Origin: DATEPR01 sp036269975
GTDB taxonomy: Bacteria > Actinomycetota > Actinomycetes > Mycobacteriales > Pseudonocardiaceae
Length of the DNA stretch: 6,842 nucleotides
Direction of reading: 5' to 3'
Assembly: GCA_036269975.1 (NCBI GenBank)
Contig: DATBDL010000138.1
Location: 1 to 6,842 of the forward strand
Every line of letters begins with the position of its first letter. Positions within the stretch are counted from its first letter, which is position 1. Positions 1 to 6,390 of this stretch are shown piece after piece. The notes under the pieces are model-generated. The model searched no databases. It was given only the letters and a program-made list of their open reading frames with translations, and had not been told where the DNA came from. The translations under genes and the position numbers were made by a program.

Positions 1-45
1 CCCACCGTGCCCGCTCCCACCGTGCCCGCTCCCACCGTGCCCGCT
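1..45 (+). repeat. 15-bp tandem repeat, three perfect copies
   Basis: The unit CCCACCGTGCCCGCT occurs three times without a mismatch (1-15, 16-30, 31-45) and encodes PTVPA repeated. A fourth copy begins at 46 and diverges after CCCACC. The array may extend left of the window. The in-frame period and perfect identity point to recent slippage within the coding sequence. Confidence 0.9.
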
Positions 46-1305
46 CCCACCACTCCGAGTTCCACCCCACCCACGTCGACCCCGCCGACCATCCCCACTC
101 CGACCAGCCCGCCACCGACCACGGTGCCGAGCGGCACCCCGGAAACCGTGACCGTGCAACACGGCGACAACACGCTGACCATGTCGTCCCCGGACAGCCA
201 GGGCACGATGCAGTTGACCACCCAGGACGGCACCGGCCAGCAGAAGACGTACGACATCGACTTCGGCCAGCAGTCGCCCAGCAGCGCCGGCGGGCCCATG
301 ACCGGCACGTCCGGCACCGGCGGCACGCCGACGACCGCCACGGCCACCCCCGTGTCGGCCCAGGCCCCGACGTCGGCCAACGGAACGACGTCGACCGGCC
401 CGGACGGCGTGCAACACGTCACCCCCGGCCCGGACGGCACGGCGACCATCCACGACGGCAACACCACCATCACCGCCCAGGAACAGCCCGACGGCGAGGT
501 GAAGGTCACCGTCGACGACGGCTCCGGCCAGCCGACCACGTACACCCTCGACGCCGGTGGTTCGGGCACCGCCCAACCGATGGCCGACCCCGCCGCCGTC
601 GACACCACCGCCGTCGACACCACCGCCGTCGACACCGGGATGCCAGCCACCGACCAGTCGGCCGGCTTCACCGACCCGTCCACGGCCGCACCAGACCCCT
701 CGGTGGCGCAGCAGGGCTTCACCGACCCGTCGCAGGGCTTCACCGATCCGTCCGGGGCCGGGGCTTCGGGCTTCAGCGACCCATCGACCCTGGCTCCCGC
801 GGCCGCACTCGACCCGCAGGCGACCGACCTGTCGTCCGTCACCCCCATGCCACTGGGCGGTGCGGTCGACCCCGGTAGCGGCGTGGGCCTCGCCGCCGCA
901 TTCACCGACCCGACAGCCGGCTCGTCCACGTTCAGCGACGCGCTGGGCGGCGCGGCCGGCGGTGGCCACGCCGTGGCCGACCAGCTCTTCGGCGGTGGGG
1001 CGCACCACGACATGTACGGCGCACCCGGCCACGCCGGCCTCGCCGACACGAACGTGACCCCGCTCGGCCACCCTGGCGACGCCGGCCTGGCATCGGCCCC
1101 GGACCAGGGCCAACCCGGTCAGCAGGGCCAGCAGGGCCAGCAGGGCGGCATGCCGATGATGGGCGGCATGGGCGGCATGGGTGGCGGCGGCCACGGTGGC
1201 GACCAGGAACGCGGCCCGAGCCAGTGGCGCACCTACGGGCAACTGTTCGACGAGGGCGACGACGTGCCGGGACGCTTCAGTGGGACACTCGACGACGGTC
1301 GGTGA
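1..1305 (+). CDS. Pro/Thr/Gly-rich repeat protein, 5' end outside window (possible type VII secretion-associated protein)
   Basis: The frame is open from base 1 to TGA at 1303-1305 (434 codons). A GTG lies at 7 but sits inside a PTVPA repeat, so the true start is probably upstream; residues below count from that GTG. Order: a Pro/Thr linker (1-45); a beta-rich module (about 46-87); a Thr/Ser/Gly linker; a second copy of the module (about 144-185), each ending in DGxGQxxTYxxD; an AVDTT tandem repeat; a run of FTDPS/FSDP motifs (from 220); a Gly/Ala/His-rich stretch; QQG repeats; a Met/Gly-rich run; and a folded-looking tail with WRTYGQLFDEGDD and RFSGTL. No membrane segment is visible. Similar tails occur, as I recall, on actinobacterial PPE/WXG100-like proteins, so a type VII secretion link is plausible, but no PPE or WXG domain is seen here; it could lie upstream. 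Function unknown. The next gene starts 12 bp downstream, suggesting an operon. All four Arg codons checked are CGN, as expected for this genome. Confidence 0.85.
   Translation, partial: PTVPAPTVPAPTVPAPTTPSSTPPTSTPPTIPTPTSPPPTTVPSGTPETVTVQHGDNTLTMSSPDSQGTMQLTTQDGTGQQKTYDIDFGQQSPSSAGGPMTGTSGTGGTPTTATATPVSAQAPTSANGTTSTGPDGVQHVTPGPDGTATIHDGNTTITAQEQPDGEVKVTVDDGSGQPTTYTLDAGGSGTAQPMADPAAVDTTAVDTTAVDTGMPATDQSAGFTDPSTAAPDPSVAQQGFTDPSQGFTDPSGAGASGFSDPSTLAPAAALDPQATDLSSVTPMPLGGAVDPGSGVGLAAAFTDPTAGSSTFSDALGGAAGGGHAVADQLFGGGAHHDMYGAPGHAGLADTNVTPLGHPGDAGLASAPDQGQPGQQGQQGQQGGMPMMGGMGGMGGGGHGGDQERGPSQWRTYGQLFDEGDDVPGRFSGTLDDGR
595..639 (+). repeat. 15-bp tandem repeat encoding AVDTT
   Basis: The unit GCCGTCGACACCACC occurs at 595-609 and 610-624, followed by a third copy at 625-639 that ends in GGG instead of ACC. 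It encodes AVDTT-AVDTT-AVDTG. It lies just after the second beta-rich module and before the FTDPS motifs. The near-perfect identity at DNA level indicates recent duplication. Confidence 0.9.
664..942 (+). repeat. Degenerate FTDPS/FSDP motif array within the first gene
   Basis: Motifs read in frame are GFTDPS (664-681), GFTDPS (715-732), GFTDPS (736-753), GFSDPS (769-786), AFTDPT (898-915) and TFSDAL (928-942 and on). The first copies are nearly identical in DNA; later ones are diverged and separated by Ala/Pro/Gly-rich spacers. The conserved aromatic-(T/S)-D-P core, in a disordered region, looks like a repeated short linear motif. Its binding partner, if any, is unknown. Confidence 0.75.
1120..1146 (+). 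repeat. 9-bp tandem repeat encoding QQG
   Basis: CAGCAGGGC occurs three times in a row (1120-1128, 1129-1137, 1138-1146) and encodes QQG-QQG-QQG. A Met/Gly-rich run with GGMGGMG follows. This is a low-complexity linker before the conserved-looking C-terminal tail. Confidence 0.85.
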
Positions 1306-1317
1306 CAGGGGTGGGGA

Positions 1318-1848
1318 ATGTACGAGGACATCGTCGCCGCGGCACGGCAGTCGACCGAGGCCGCGGTCCGGGAGAGCCAGGAACGCATCGACCTGGCGGT
1401 GAACCGGTCGCAGGAGGCGGACCGCACCGCGGCCGATGCCACGAAGGCGGTCAGCGAGCGCTGGGTGAACCGCATCAACGCGATGCGCCGCAGGGCCGCG
1501 CAGGCCAAGGACTCCCCGGAGCACCGCTTCGGCCCGGACAGCGCACACGAGACACCGGACGACGACGAGCTGGTCTCCCTGTCGGCGGCCCCGCCCGCTG
1601 ACCCGCGGGCCCCGGCGTTCGGTGTCCCGGACGAGATGGTGGCGGCCCAGGACGCGGCGCCCCAACCCACCCGCGCCCCCGACGAGAGTTCGTCCTGGTT
1701 CAACTCGGCGATCACATACCCGGACGACGAGCAGCAGGTCACGCCATCCCCGCCGGCACCCCGCCGCCAACCACCGCCGCGCCGCCCCCGCCCGGCGACG
1801 GACGATGACGACGACTACTCGGGCCAGTCCTGGCTACAGGGCGGCTGA
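1318..1848 (+). CDS. Uncharacterised 176-residue protein: helical N-terminus, disordered acidic C-terminus
   Basis: I do not recognise a family. ATG at 1318 is preceded by an AGGGG Shine-Dalgarno-like stretch (1307-1311, 6-nt spacing), which supports this start. Residues 1-63 are charged and rich in Ala, Glu, Arg and Gln, with no Pro, and should form a long amphipathic helix or coiled coil. From about 65 on it is rich in Pro, Asp, Ser and Ala and looks disordered. A basic, proline-rich patch (RRQPPPRRPRP) comes just before five consecutive Asp (162-166) and a terminal SGQSWLQGG. There is no signal peptide or membrane segment. It starts 12 bp after the first gene and probably shares its transcript, so the two may act together. 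A cytoplasmic partner or chaperone of the upstream repeat protein is possible, but this is inference from position only. Confidence 0.75.
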   Translation: MYEDIVAAARQSTEAAVRESQERIDLAVNRSQEADRTAADATKAVSERWVNRINAMRRRAAQAKDSPEHRFGPDSAHETPDDDELVSLSAAPPADPRAPAFGVPDEMVAAQDAAPQPTRAPDESSSWFNSAITYPDDEQQVTPSPPAPRRQPPPRRPRPATDDDDDYSGQSWLQGG

Positions 1849-1856
1849 GCCGTTCC

Positions 1857-2675
1857 TCATCGCGTTGCCTTGGTCACCGGCGAACGCTGGAACACGATCG
1901 GGCACCGCTTGACGTCCTCGTCCAGCAGCGGGCGGTACCGCTTCTCGCCGCCGAGATGTACCAGGAAGAACGCCGTCAGCAACGCGTTGGCGATCCGCCG
2001 TGTCGACCGTTCCGGCTTCCCGTCCAGCAGTAGCTGGCTCCAGTGCCGCCCCTCCGTGACGCCGAGATGGGTGGCCTTGGCGACCGACCGCAACGTGACC
2101 GGCCCACCCCAAGCCTGGGCGATCGCCTCGGCATGTCCGGCTGCCGGCGCGATCAGGTCCCGCTCCCCGGCCAGGTGCAGCCCCGGCATCCGGCACGACG
2201 CGGCAGCGTCCAATGCGGACGGTCGCACCTCGGCCGGTGCCACGGTCGCCACCGCGCGCACCCGCTCGTCCGCGGCGGCGGCCAACACCGCCGCCCCACC
2301 ACCGATCGAGTGGCCGGCCAGCCCGAGCCTGCCGGGATCGACACTGATCGCCCCGTCGCCCAACCGAACCCCGACGCACACGTCCAGCGTCGTCCGCAGG
2401 TCGGCGGCGAACAACCGATGCGAGGGCAGCGGCCCGCGCTGCGTGTCGGGTGCGGCGGCCACGATCCCCCACGACGCCAGGTGTCGCAGCAACCCGCGAT
2501 ACCGGTCGGCCGGCTGCAACCAGCCGTGCCCGAACACGACCGCGGGCAACCCCGACCCTGATTCCGGTGTGCTCACCACACCGGGTAGGCCGACCAGCGC
2601 CAGTTCGCCGCGCAGCACCCGATGCGGCCCCGGCCTGCTCAGTTCTCGGAACAGCTCCCGCATCGTGCTGGACAT
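1857..2675 (-). CDS. Alpha/beta hydrolase (dienelactone hydrolase/chlorophyllase-like fold)
   Basis: A serine hydrolase of unknown substrate, about 272 residues. From the chosen ATG at 2675 the motifs are: an oxyanion-loop segment VVFGHGWLQ, the nucleophile elbow GHSIGGG with Ser123, GERDLIAP carrying the likely acid Asp173, and ATHLGV carrying the likely base His203. Order and spacing fit the canonical triad. No secretion signal or transmembrane segment is evident, so it is probably cytoplasmic. The frame stays open upstream to a TTG at 2759 (300 residues), but the extra 28 residues are low-complexity and the ATG at 2675 has CAGGG just upstream. A second ATG at 2663 is also possible. It is convergent with the preceding pair (8 bp between stops) and divergent from glmS. 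Esterase or lipase-like activity is a family-level inference; the substrate cannot be read. Confidence 0.85.
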   Translation of the reverse strand: MSSTMRELFRELSRPGPHRVLRGELALVGLPGVVSTPESGSGLPAVVFGHGWLQPADRYRGLLRHLASWGIVAAAPDTQRGPLPSHRLFAADLRTTLDVCVGVRLGDGAISVDPGRLGLAGHSIGGGAAVLAAAADERVRAVATVAPAEVRPSALDAAASCRMPGLHLAGERDLIAPAAGHAEAIAQAWGGPVTLRSVAKATHLGVTEGRHWSQLLLDGKPERSTRRIANALLTAFFLVHLGGEKRYRPLLDEDVKRCPIVFQRSPVTKATR

Positions 2676-2845
2676 AACCCTGGACGGTAGCCCATCCGGA
2701 TCATCGGAGCCGCTCGCGCCCGACCCGGCGCCTTGACGCCATATTGGTCTGAACCTCAAGTGACCGAATCAGTAGCGCTGAGCTGCGGCGATCCCTGGCC
2801 GCCACACTTCCGCGCGACCTCAATGGTGTAGCTACTCTGTGCCCT
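2676..2845. promoter_or_regulatory. Divergent intergenic region between the hydrolase and glmS
   Basis: These 170 bp must hold the promoters of two divergent genes. It is less GC-rich than the flanking genes, with AT-richer patches around 2740-2770 and 2820-2836. No Shine-Dalgarno is evident before the glmS GTG. No long inverted repeat, riboswitch or ribozyme fold is apparent by eye. If the hydrolase actually starts at the TTG at 2759, the region shrinks to 2760-2845. Confidence 0.6.
2833..2838 (+). promoter_or_regulatory. Candidate -10 element for glmS
   Basis: TACTCT fits the actinobacterial TANNNT -10 pattern. Its last base is 8 nt before the GTG at 2846, so transcription could begin at or next to the start codon, giving a leaderless mRNA. 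This would explain the missing Shine-Dalgarno. No good -35 is visible; TTCCGC at 2808-2813 is weak and 19 bp away. Confidence 0.35.
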
Positions 2846-4705
2846 GTGTGCGGAATCGTGGGTTACGTGGGCAACCGGCCGGCGCTGGACGTCGTTCTCG
2901 ACGGGCTGCGACGCCTCGAATACCGAGGGTACGATTCGGCCGGCGTCGCCGTGGTCACCACGGCCGGCCTCGCCGTCGAGCGCAAGGCGGGCCGGCTCGC
3001 CAACCTCGAAGCCGAACTCGACGTCATCGGCCGGGACGGGTTCGCCGGCACCGCGGGGATGGGCCACACCCGCTGGGCCACCCACGGCGCCCCCGTCGAC
3101 CGCAACTCCCACCCGCACCGCGACACGACCGGCCGGCTGGCCGTCGTCCACAACGGCATCATCGAGAACTTCGCCCAGCTACGCAGGGAACTGGAAGCCG
3201 ACGGCGTCGAACTGGCCAGCGACACCGACACCGAGACGGCGGCGCACCTGATCGCCCGCGCCTACCGCTGCGGCCCCACCGAAGGCGACCTGCCGGCCAG
3301 CGTCCGCACCGTCTGCCGACGACTGGAAGGCGCCTTCACCCTCGTCGTGACGCACGCCGACGAACCCGATCAGGTGGTCGCCGCCCGCCGGTCGAGCCCG
3401 CTGGTGGTCGGCGTGGGCGACGGCGAGCACTTCGTGGCGTCCGACGTCGCCGCCTTCATCGAGCACACGAAGGACGCGGTGGAGTTGGGTCAGGACCAAC
3501 TCGTCGTGATCACCCGCACGGGTTACGAAGTCACCGACTTCCACGGCGAGCCGGCTGTTGCCAAGCCGTTCCGCGTCAACTGGGACCTGTCCGCCGCCGA
3601 AAAGGGCGGCCACGACTACTTCATGCTCAAGGAGATCGAGGAGCAGCCGGCGGCGATCAGCGACACCCTGCGCGGCCACCTCACGGCCGGCCGCATCGTG
3701 TTGGACGAGCAGCGACTGTCCGATCAGGACTTGCGCGACGTCGACAAGGTCTTCGTGATCGCGTGCGGCTCCGCGTACCACTCGGGTCTGGTTGCCAAGT
3801 ACGCCATCGAGCACTGGACCCGCCTGCCGGTCGAGGTCGAGCTGGCCAGCGAGTTCCGCTACCGCGATCCGGTGCTGGACCGCGACACGCTCGTGGTCGC
3901 CGTGTCCCAGTCCGGCGAGACGGCGGACACCCTGGAGGCCGTGCGGCACGCCCGCCAGCAGAAGGCGAGGGTGCTCGCGGTCTGCAACACCAACGGCGCG
4001 CAGATCCCACGCGAGTCCGACGCGGTGCTCTACACGCACGCCGGCCCGGAGATCGGTGTCGCGTCGACCAAGGCGTTCCTGGCCCAGATCGTCGCCAACT
4101 ACCTGGTCGGCCTGGCGCTGGCGCAGGCAAGAGGCACGAAGTACCCGGACGAGGTAGGACGCGAGTTCGCCGAGTTGGAGGCGATGCCGGTAGCGGTGCA
4201 ACGCGTGCTGGGCACCATCGACCAGGTCCGCGACCTGGGCCGGCAGCTAGCGGACGCGAAGGCGGTGCTGTTCCTTGGTCGGCACGTCGGCTACCCGGTG
4301 GCGTTGGAGGGCGCGCTCAAGCTCAAGGAACTGGCGTACATGCACGCGGAGGGCTTCGCGGCGGGCGAGCTGAAACACGGGCCGATCGCCTTGGTCGAGG
4401 ACGGGTTGCCGGTGGTCGTGGTGATGCCGTCGCCGAAGGGCAGAGCCGTCCTGCACAGCAAGCTGTTGTCGAACATCAGCGAGATCCAGGCCAGAGGCGC
4501 CCGTACGATCGTGATCGCCGAGGAGGGTGACGAGACGGTCCGGCCGTTCGCCGATCACCTGATCGAGGTACCGGCGGTGCCGACCCTGTTGCAGCCACTG
4601 GTGTCCACGGTGCCGTTGCAGGTGCTAGCCGCGGAGATCGCCAGGACCCGTGGTTACGACGTGGACAAGCCGCGCAACCTGGCGAAGTCGGTCACGGTCG
4701 AGTAG
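2846..4705 (+). CDS. glmS: Glutamine--fructose-6-phosphate aminotransferase (isomerizing)
   Basis: Converts fructose-6-phosphate and glutamine to glucosamine-6-phosphate and glutamate in the cytoplasm, the first step of UDP-GlcNAc and hence peptidoglycan synthesis. The 619 residues match the family's usual ~610. The GTG start is fixed by Cys2, the glutaminase nucleophile, which must follow the initiator directly (MCGIVGYVG). Glutaminase domain (about 1-240): YRGYDSAG, GHTRWATHG with Arg76, and HNGIIENF with Asn103-Gly104 of the oxyanion hole. Isomerase SIS domains: FMLKEIEEQP (from 259), IACGSAYH (305-312), VSQSGETADT (353 on), GVASTKAF, and LEGALKLKELAYMHAEGFAAGELKHGP, shown here in parts: catalytic Glu488, Lys492, Glu495 and His511 by comparison with E. 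coli. The C-terminus NLAKSVTVE carries catalytic Lys614. All key residues are present. AGA Arg codons appear only in the last third. nnr follows after 9 bp. Confidence 0.98.
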   Translation: MCGIVGYVGNRPALDVVLDGLRRLEYRGYDSAGVAVVTTAGLAVERKAGRLANLEAELDVIGRDGFAGTAGMGHTRWATHGAPVDRNSHPHRDTTGRLAVVHNGIIENFAQLRRELEADGVELASDTDTETAAHLIARAYRCGPTEGDLPASVRTVCRRLEGAFTLVVTHADEPDQVVAARRSSPLVVGVGDGEHFVASDVAAFIEHTKDAVELGQDQLVVITRTGYEVTDFHGEPAVAKPFRVNWDLSAAEKGGHDYFMLKEIEEQPAAISDTLRGHLTAGRIVLDEQRLSDQDLRDVDKVFVIACGSAYHSGLVAKYAIEHWTRLPVEVELASEFRYRDPVLDRDTLVVAVSQSGETADTLEAVRHARQQKARVLAVCNTNGAQIPRESDAVLYTHAGPEIGVASTKAFLAQIVANYLVGLALAQARGTKYPDEVGREFAELEAMPVAVQRVLGTIDQVRDLGRQLADAKAVLFLGRHVGYPVALEGALKLKELAYMHAEGFAAGELKHGPIALVEDGLPVVVVMPSPKGRAVLHSKLLSNISEIQARGARTIVIAEEGDETVRPFADHLIEVPAVPTLLQPLVSTVPLQVLAAEIARTRGYDVDKPRNLAKSVTVE

Positions 4706-4708
4706 GAG
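4704..4708 (+). promoter_or_regulatory. Ribosome binding site of nnr overlapping the glmS stop codon
   Basis: AGGAG begins inside the glmS TAG (4703-4705) and lies 6 nt before the ATG at 4715. This decides the nnr start and indicates that ribosomes finishing glmS could readily initiate nnr, so the two are translationally linked on one mRNA. Confidence 0.8.
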
Positions 4709-4714
4709 TACCGC

Positions 4715-6148
4715 ATGCACGGCATCTGGACGACGGACCACATCCGGATCGCCGAGAACCGCGTGCTGGCCAGAACACCGGACGGCGCCCTGATGCGGAA
4801 AGCGGCGTTCGGCGTGGCCGTCGAGGCGGCGGACATGCTGGCAGGCCGGTGCGGCCACGTGGCCGGCACGCGAGTGGCGCTACTGGTGGGAGCGGGCAAC
4901 AACGGCGGCGACGCGCTGTGGGCGGGCGTGTTCCTGCGGCGCAGAGGAGTGTCGGTAACGGCGGTCCTACTGGACCCACCACGAGCCCACGCGGCGGGCC
5001 TGGCGGCCTTCCGCAGAGCAGGCGGCCGGATAGTAGCCGATCTCGACGATGCGGACCTGGTGATCGACGGCATAGTCGGCCTGTCCGCGAAGGGCCCACT
5101 CCACCCAGCGGCGGCGGAACTAGTGGCAAAGATCACATCCCCGGTATTGGCGGTGGACCTGCCCAGCGGCGTCGATCCCGACACCGGTGAGGTCACCGGT
5201 CCAGCGGTGACGGCGGACGTAACGGTGACCTTCGGCGCCAGAAAGCCGGCGCACGTCCTGTCGGCAGGTGCGGTCAGGTCGGGCCGGGTGGTGCTGGTGG
5301 ACCTGGGCCTGACCCCAGAACTGGGCGAACCCGACATGGGCATGTTGACGGCGGCCGAAGTAGGCGCGAAATGGCCGATCCCCGGCCCAGACGACGACAA
5401 GTACAGCCAGGGAGTGACGGGAGTAGCGGCCGGCTCGGCGACGTATCCGGGCGCGGCAGTCCTGGCGACGGGCGCGGCGGTGGCGGCCACGTCAGGTCTG
5501 GTCAGATTCGCGGGCACAGCGGCGGACGCGGTCAGAGCCCGCTGGCCGGAAACGGTGGCAACGGGTTCGGTCGCGGACGCAGGCCGGGTGCAGGCGTGGG
5601 TGGTGGGCCCAGGATTGGGCACGGGTGGTGCCGCCAAAGAGGTGCTGAGAACAGTGCTGGCCGCAGAGGTACCGGTATGCGCGGACGCGGACGCGATCAC
5701 GTTGTTGGCCAGCCATCCGGATCTGTGGGACGCGAGGGAACCAGGTACCCCCATGGTCCTGACACCCCACGCGGGCGAGTTCGCAAGGCTCGCGGGCGAG
5801 GTAGGCCCGGACAGGGCGGCGGCAGCACGCAGAGCAGCACGCCAAACGAACGCGGTGGTCCTGCTCAAAGGTTACACAACGGTCATAGCGGCCCCCAACG
5901 GCCAAACACTGGTCAACCAGGCCAGAAACGCATGGCCAGCCACAGCCGGTTCCGGCGACGTGCTGTCCGGCCTGACAGGCGCGCTGCTGGCGGCCGGCCT
6001 GGAACCGTTGCTGGCAGCGGGTTGCGCGGCGTTCCTGCACGAATTGGCAGCGGATCTGGCAGCCCGAGGAGCCCCCATCTCGGCATCCCGACTGGTAGAG
6101 GCAATCCCAGACGCGATCAGAGCAGTACGCCGAGCCGCGCAGACCTAG
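4715..6148 (+). CDS. nnr: Bifunctional NAD(P)H-hydrate epimerase / ADP-dependent NAD(P)H-hydrate dehydratase
   Basis: Repairs hydrated NADH and NADPH: the N-terminal epimerase interconverts R and S forms of NAD(P)HX, and the C-terminal dehydratase restores the S form to NAD(P)H, using ADP in bacterial enzymes. The 477 residues fit a complete two-domain YjeF fusion. Epimerase (about 1-215): GAGNNGGDAL (59-68), IDGIVG, VDLPSGVD (147-154) with the catalytic-type Asp148, and TFGARKP. Dehydratase (about 225-475): KYSQGVTG (229 on), YPGAA, GPGLG (298-302), DADAI, LTPHAGEFARL (349 on), LLKG and AGSGDVLSG (411 on) with the expected catalytic Asp415. Both active sites look intact. It follows glmS by 9 bp with a strong ribosome binding site. 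Codon use is odd: by my count 14 of 32 Arg codons are AGA or AGG (10 AGA), rare in such genomes and absent from the visible alr. Confidence 0.96.
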   Translation: MHGIWTTDHIRIAENRVLARTPDGALMRKAAFGVAVEAADMLAGRCGHVAGTRVALLVGAGNNGGDALWAGVFLRRRGVSVTAVLLDPPRAHAAGLAAFRRAGGRIVADLDDADLVIDGIVGLSAKGPLHPAAAELVAKITSPVLAVDLPSGVDPDTGEVTGPAVTADVTVTFGARKPAHVLSAGAVRSGRVVLVDLGLTPELGEPDMGMLTAAEVGAKWPIPGPDDDKYSQGVTGVAAGSATYPGAAVLATGAAVAATSGLVRFAGTAADAVRARWPETVATGSVADAGRVQAWVVGPGLGTGGAAKEVLRTVLAAEVPVCADADAITLLASHPDLWDAREPGTPMVLTPHAGEFARLAGEVGPDRAAAARRAARQTNAVVLLKGYTTVIAAPNGQTLVNQARNAWPATAGSGDVLSGLTGALLAAGLEPLLAAGCAAFLHELAADLAARGAPISASRLVEAIPDAIRAVRRAAQT

Positions 6149-6282
6149 CAGCGCCAACTCCGCGACGCGGGTGCGATAACCCCTCTGTACCAGACCCCAA
6201 AGACACCCCGCCCTCACCGGGGGCCGACCCCGCTCCGAGCCTATCGGCCAAGATCCGCGTCACAAAGCCGTCGACCGAGGGC

Positions 6283-6291
6283 TGTGGACAA
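6283..6291 (-). promoter_or_regulatory. DnaA-box-like 9-mer
   Basis: TGTGGACAA is the exact reverse complement of TTGTCCACA, the preferred actinobacterial DnaA box. A weaker relative, TGTGGATGG at 6303-6311, has the same orientation exactly 20 bp further on, about two helical turns. Sequence identity is seen; DnaA binding is inference. No origin context (dnaA, dnaN, a box cluster) is present. Confidence 0.4.
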
Positions 6292-6315
6292 CCGGTCAGG
6301 GTTGTGGATGGCTGG

Positions 6316-6345
6316 ATGACCGGACCTGCCGAAATGTGGCAGAGT
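6316..6345 (+). promoter_or_regulatory. Candidate promoter upstream of alr
   Basis: ATGACC (6316-6321) resembles the -35 TTGACC, and CAGAGT (6340-6345) resembles the -10 TAGAGT, with an 18-bp spacer. Transcription would start near 6352, giving a leader of about 60 nt. An inverted repeat CTGCC-N7-GGCAG (6326-6342) overlaps the spacer and -10. It is a by-eye match only. Confidence 0.3.
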
Positions 6346-6390
6346 CGGCGGGACCTGCGGTGACGCGGGTCGGTGGGCAGCCCGGCAGGT
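6324..6390. repeat. Three ACCTGC motifs upstream of alr
   Basis: GGACCTGC occurs as a direct repeat at 6322-6329 and 6351-6358, 29 bp apart. ACCTGCC at 6324-6330 recurs inverted as GGCAGGT at 6384-6390. The first overlaps the candidate promoter spacer. They could be binding sites for a regulator of alr; no protein is known to me for them. Confidence 0.4.

Noticed and set aside
2676..2759. N-terminal extension of the hydrolase from TTG at 2759
   Set aside because: The extra 28 residues are Gly/Ser/Asp-rich with no fold signature, the start is TTG, and an ATG with CAGGG just upstream of it lies at 2675.
2746..2765. Inverted repeat GGTC...GACC in the divergent region as an operator
   Set aside because: Arms are only 4 bp with a mismatch next to them, which is expected by chance.
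2676..2845. A glmS ribozyme or leader riboswitch before glmS
   Set aside because: The glmS ribozyme is known from Firmicutes and related groups. This gap shows no matching fold by eye and the likely leader is very short.
2839..4530. 563-codon open frame overlapping glmS
   Set aside because: Its Arg/Gly/Pro-rich translation is typical of an out-of-frame reading of a high-GC gene, and glmS is unambiguous in the other frame.
6219..6232. GGGG/CCCC hairpin as the glmS-nnr terminator
   Set aside because: The stem is only 4 bp and no T-run follows. Such short GC hairpins are common in this composition.
5371..6363. Long open frame of 330 codons overlapping nnr
   Set aside because: It is a GC-driven shadow of nnr in another frame, with Gly/Arg/Pro-rich composition and no recognisable motif; nnr has complete family motifs.
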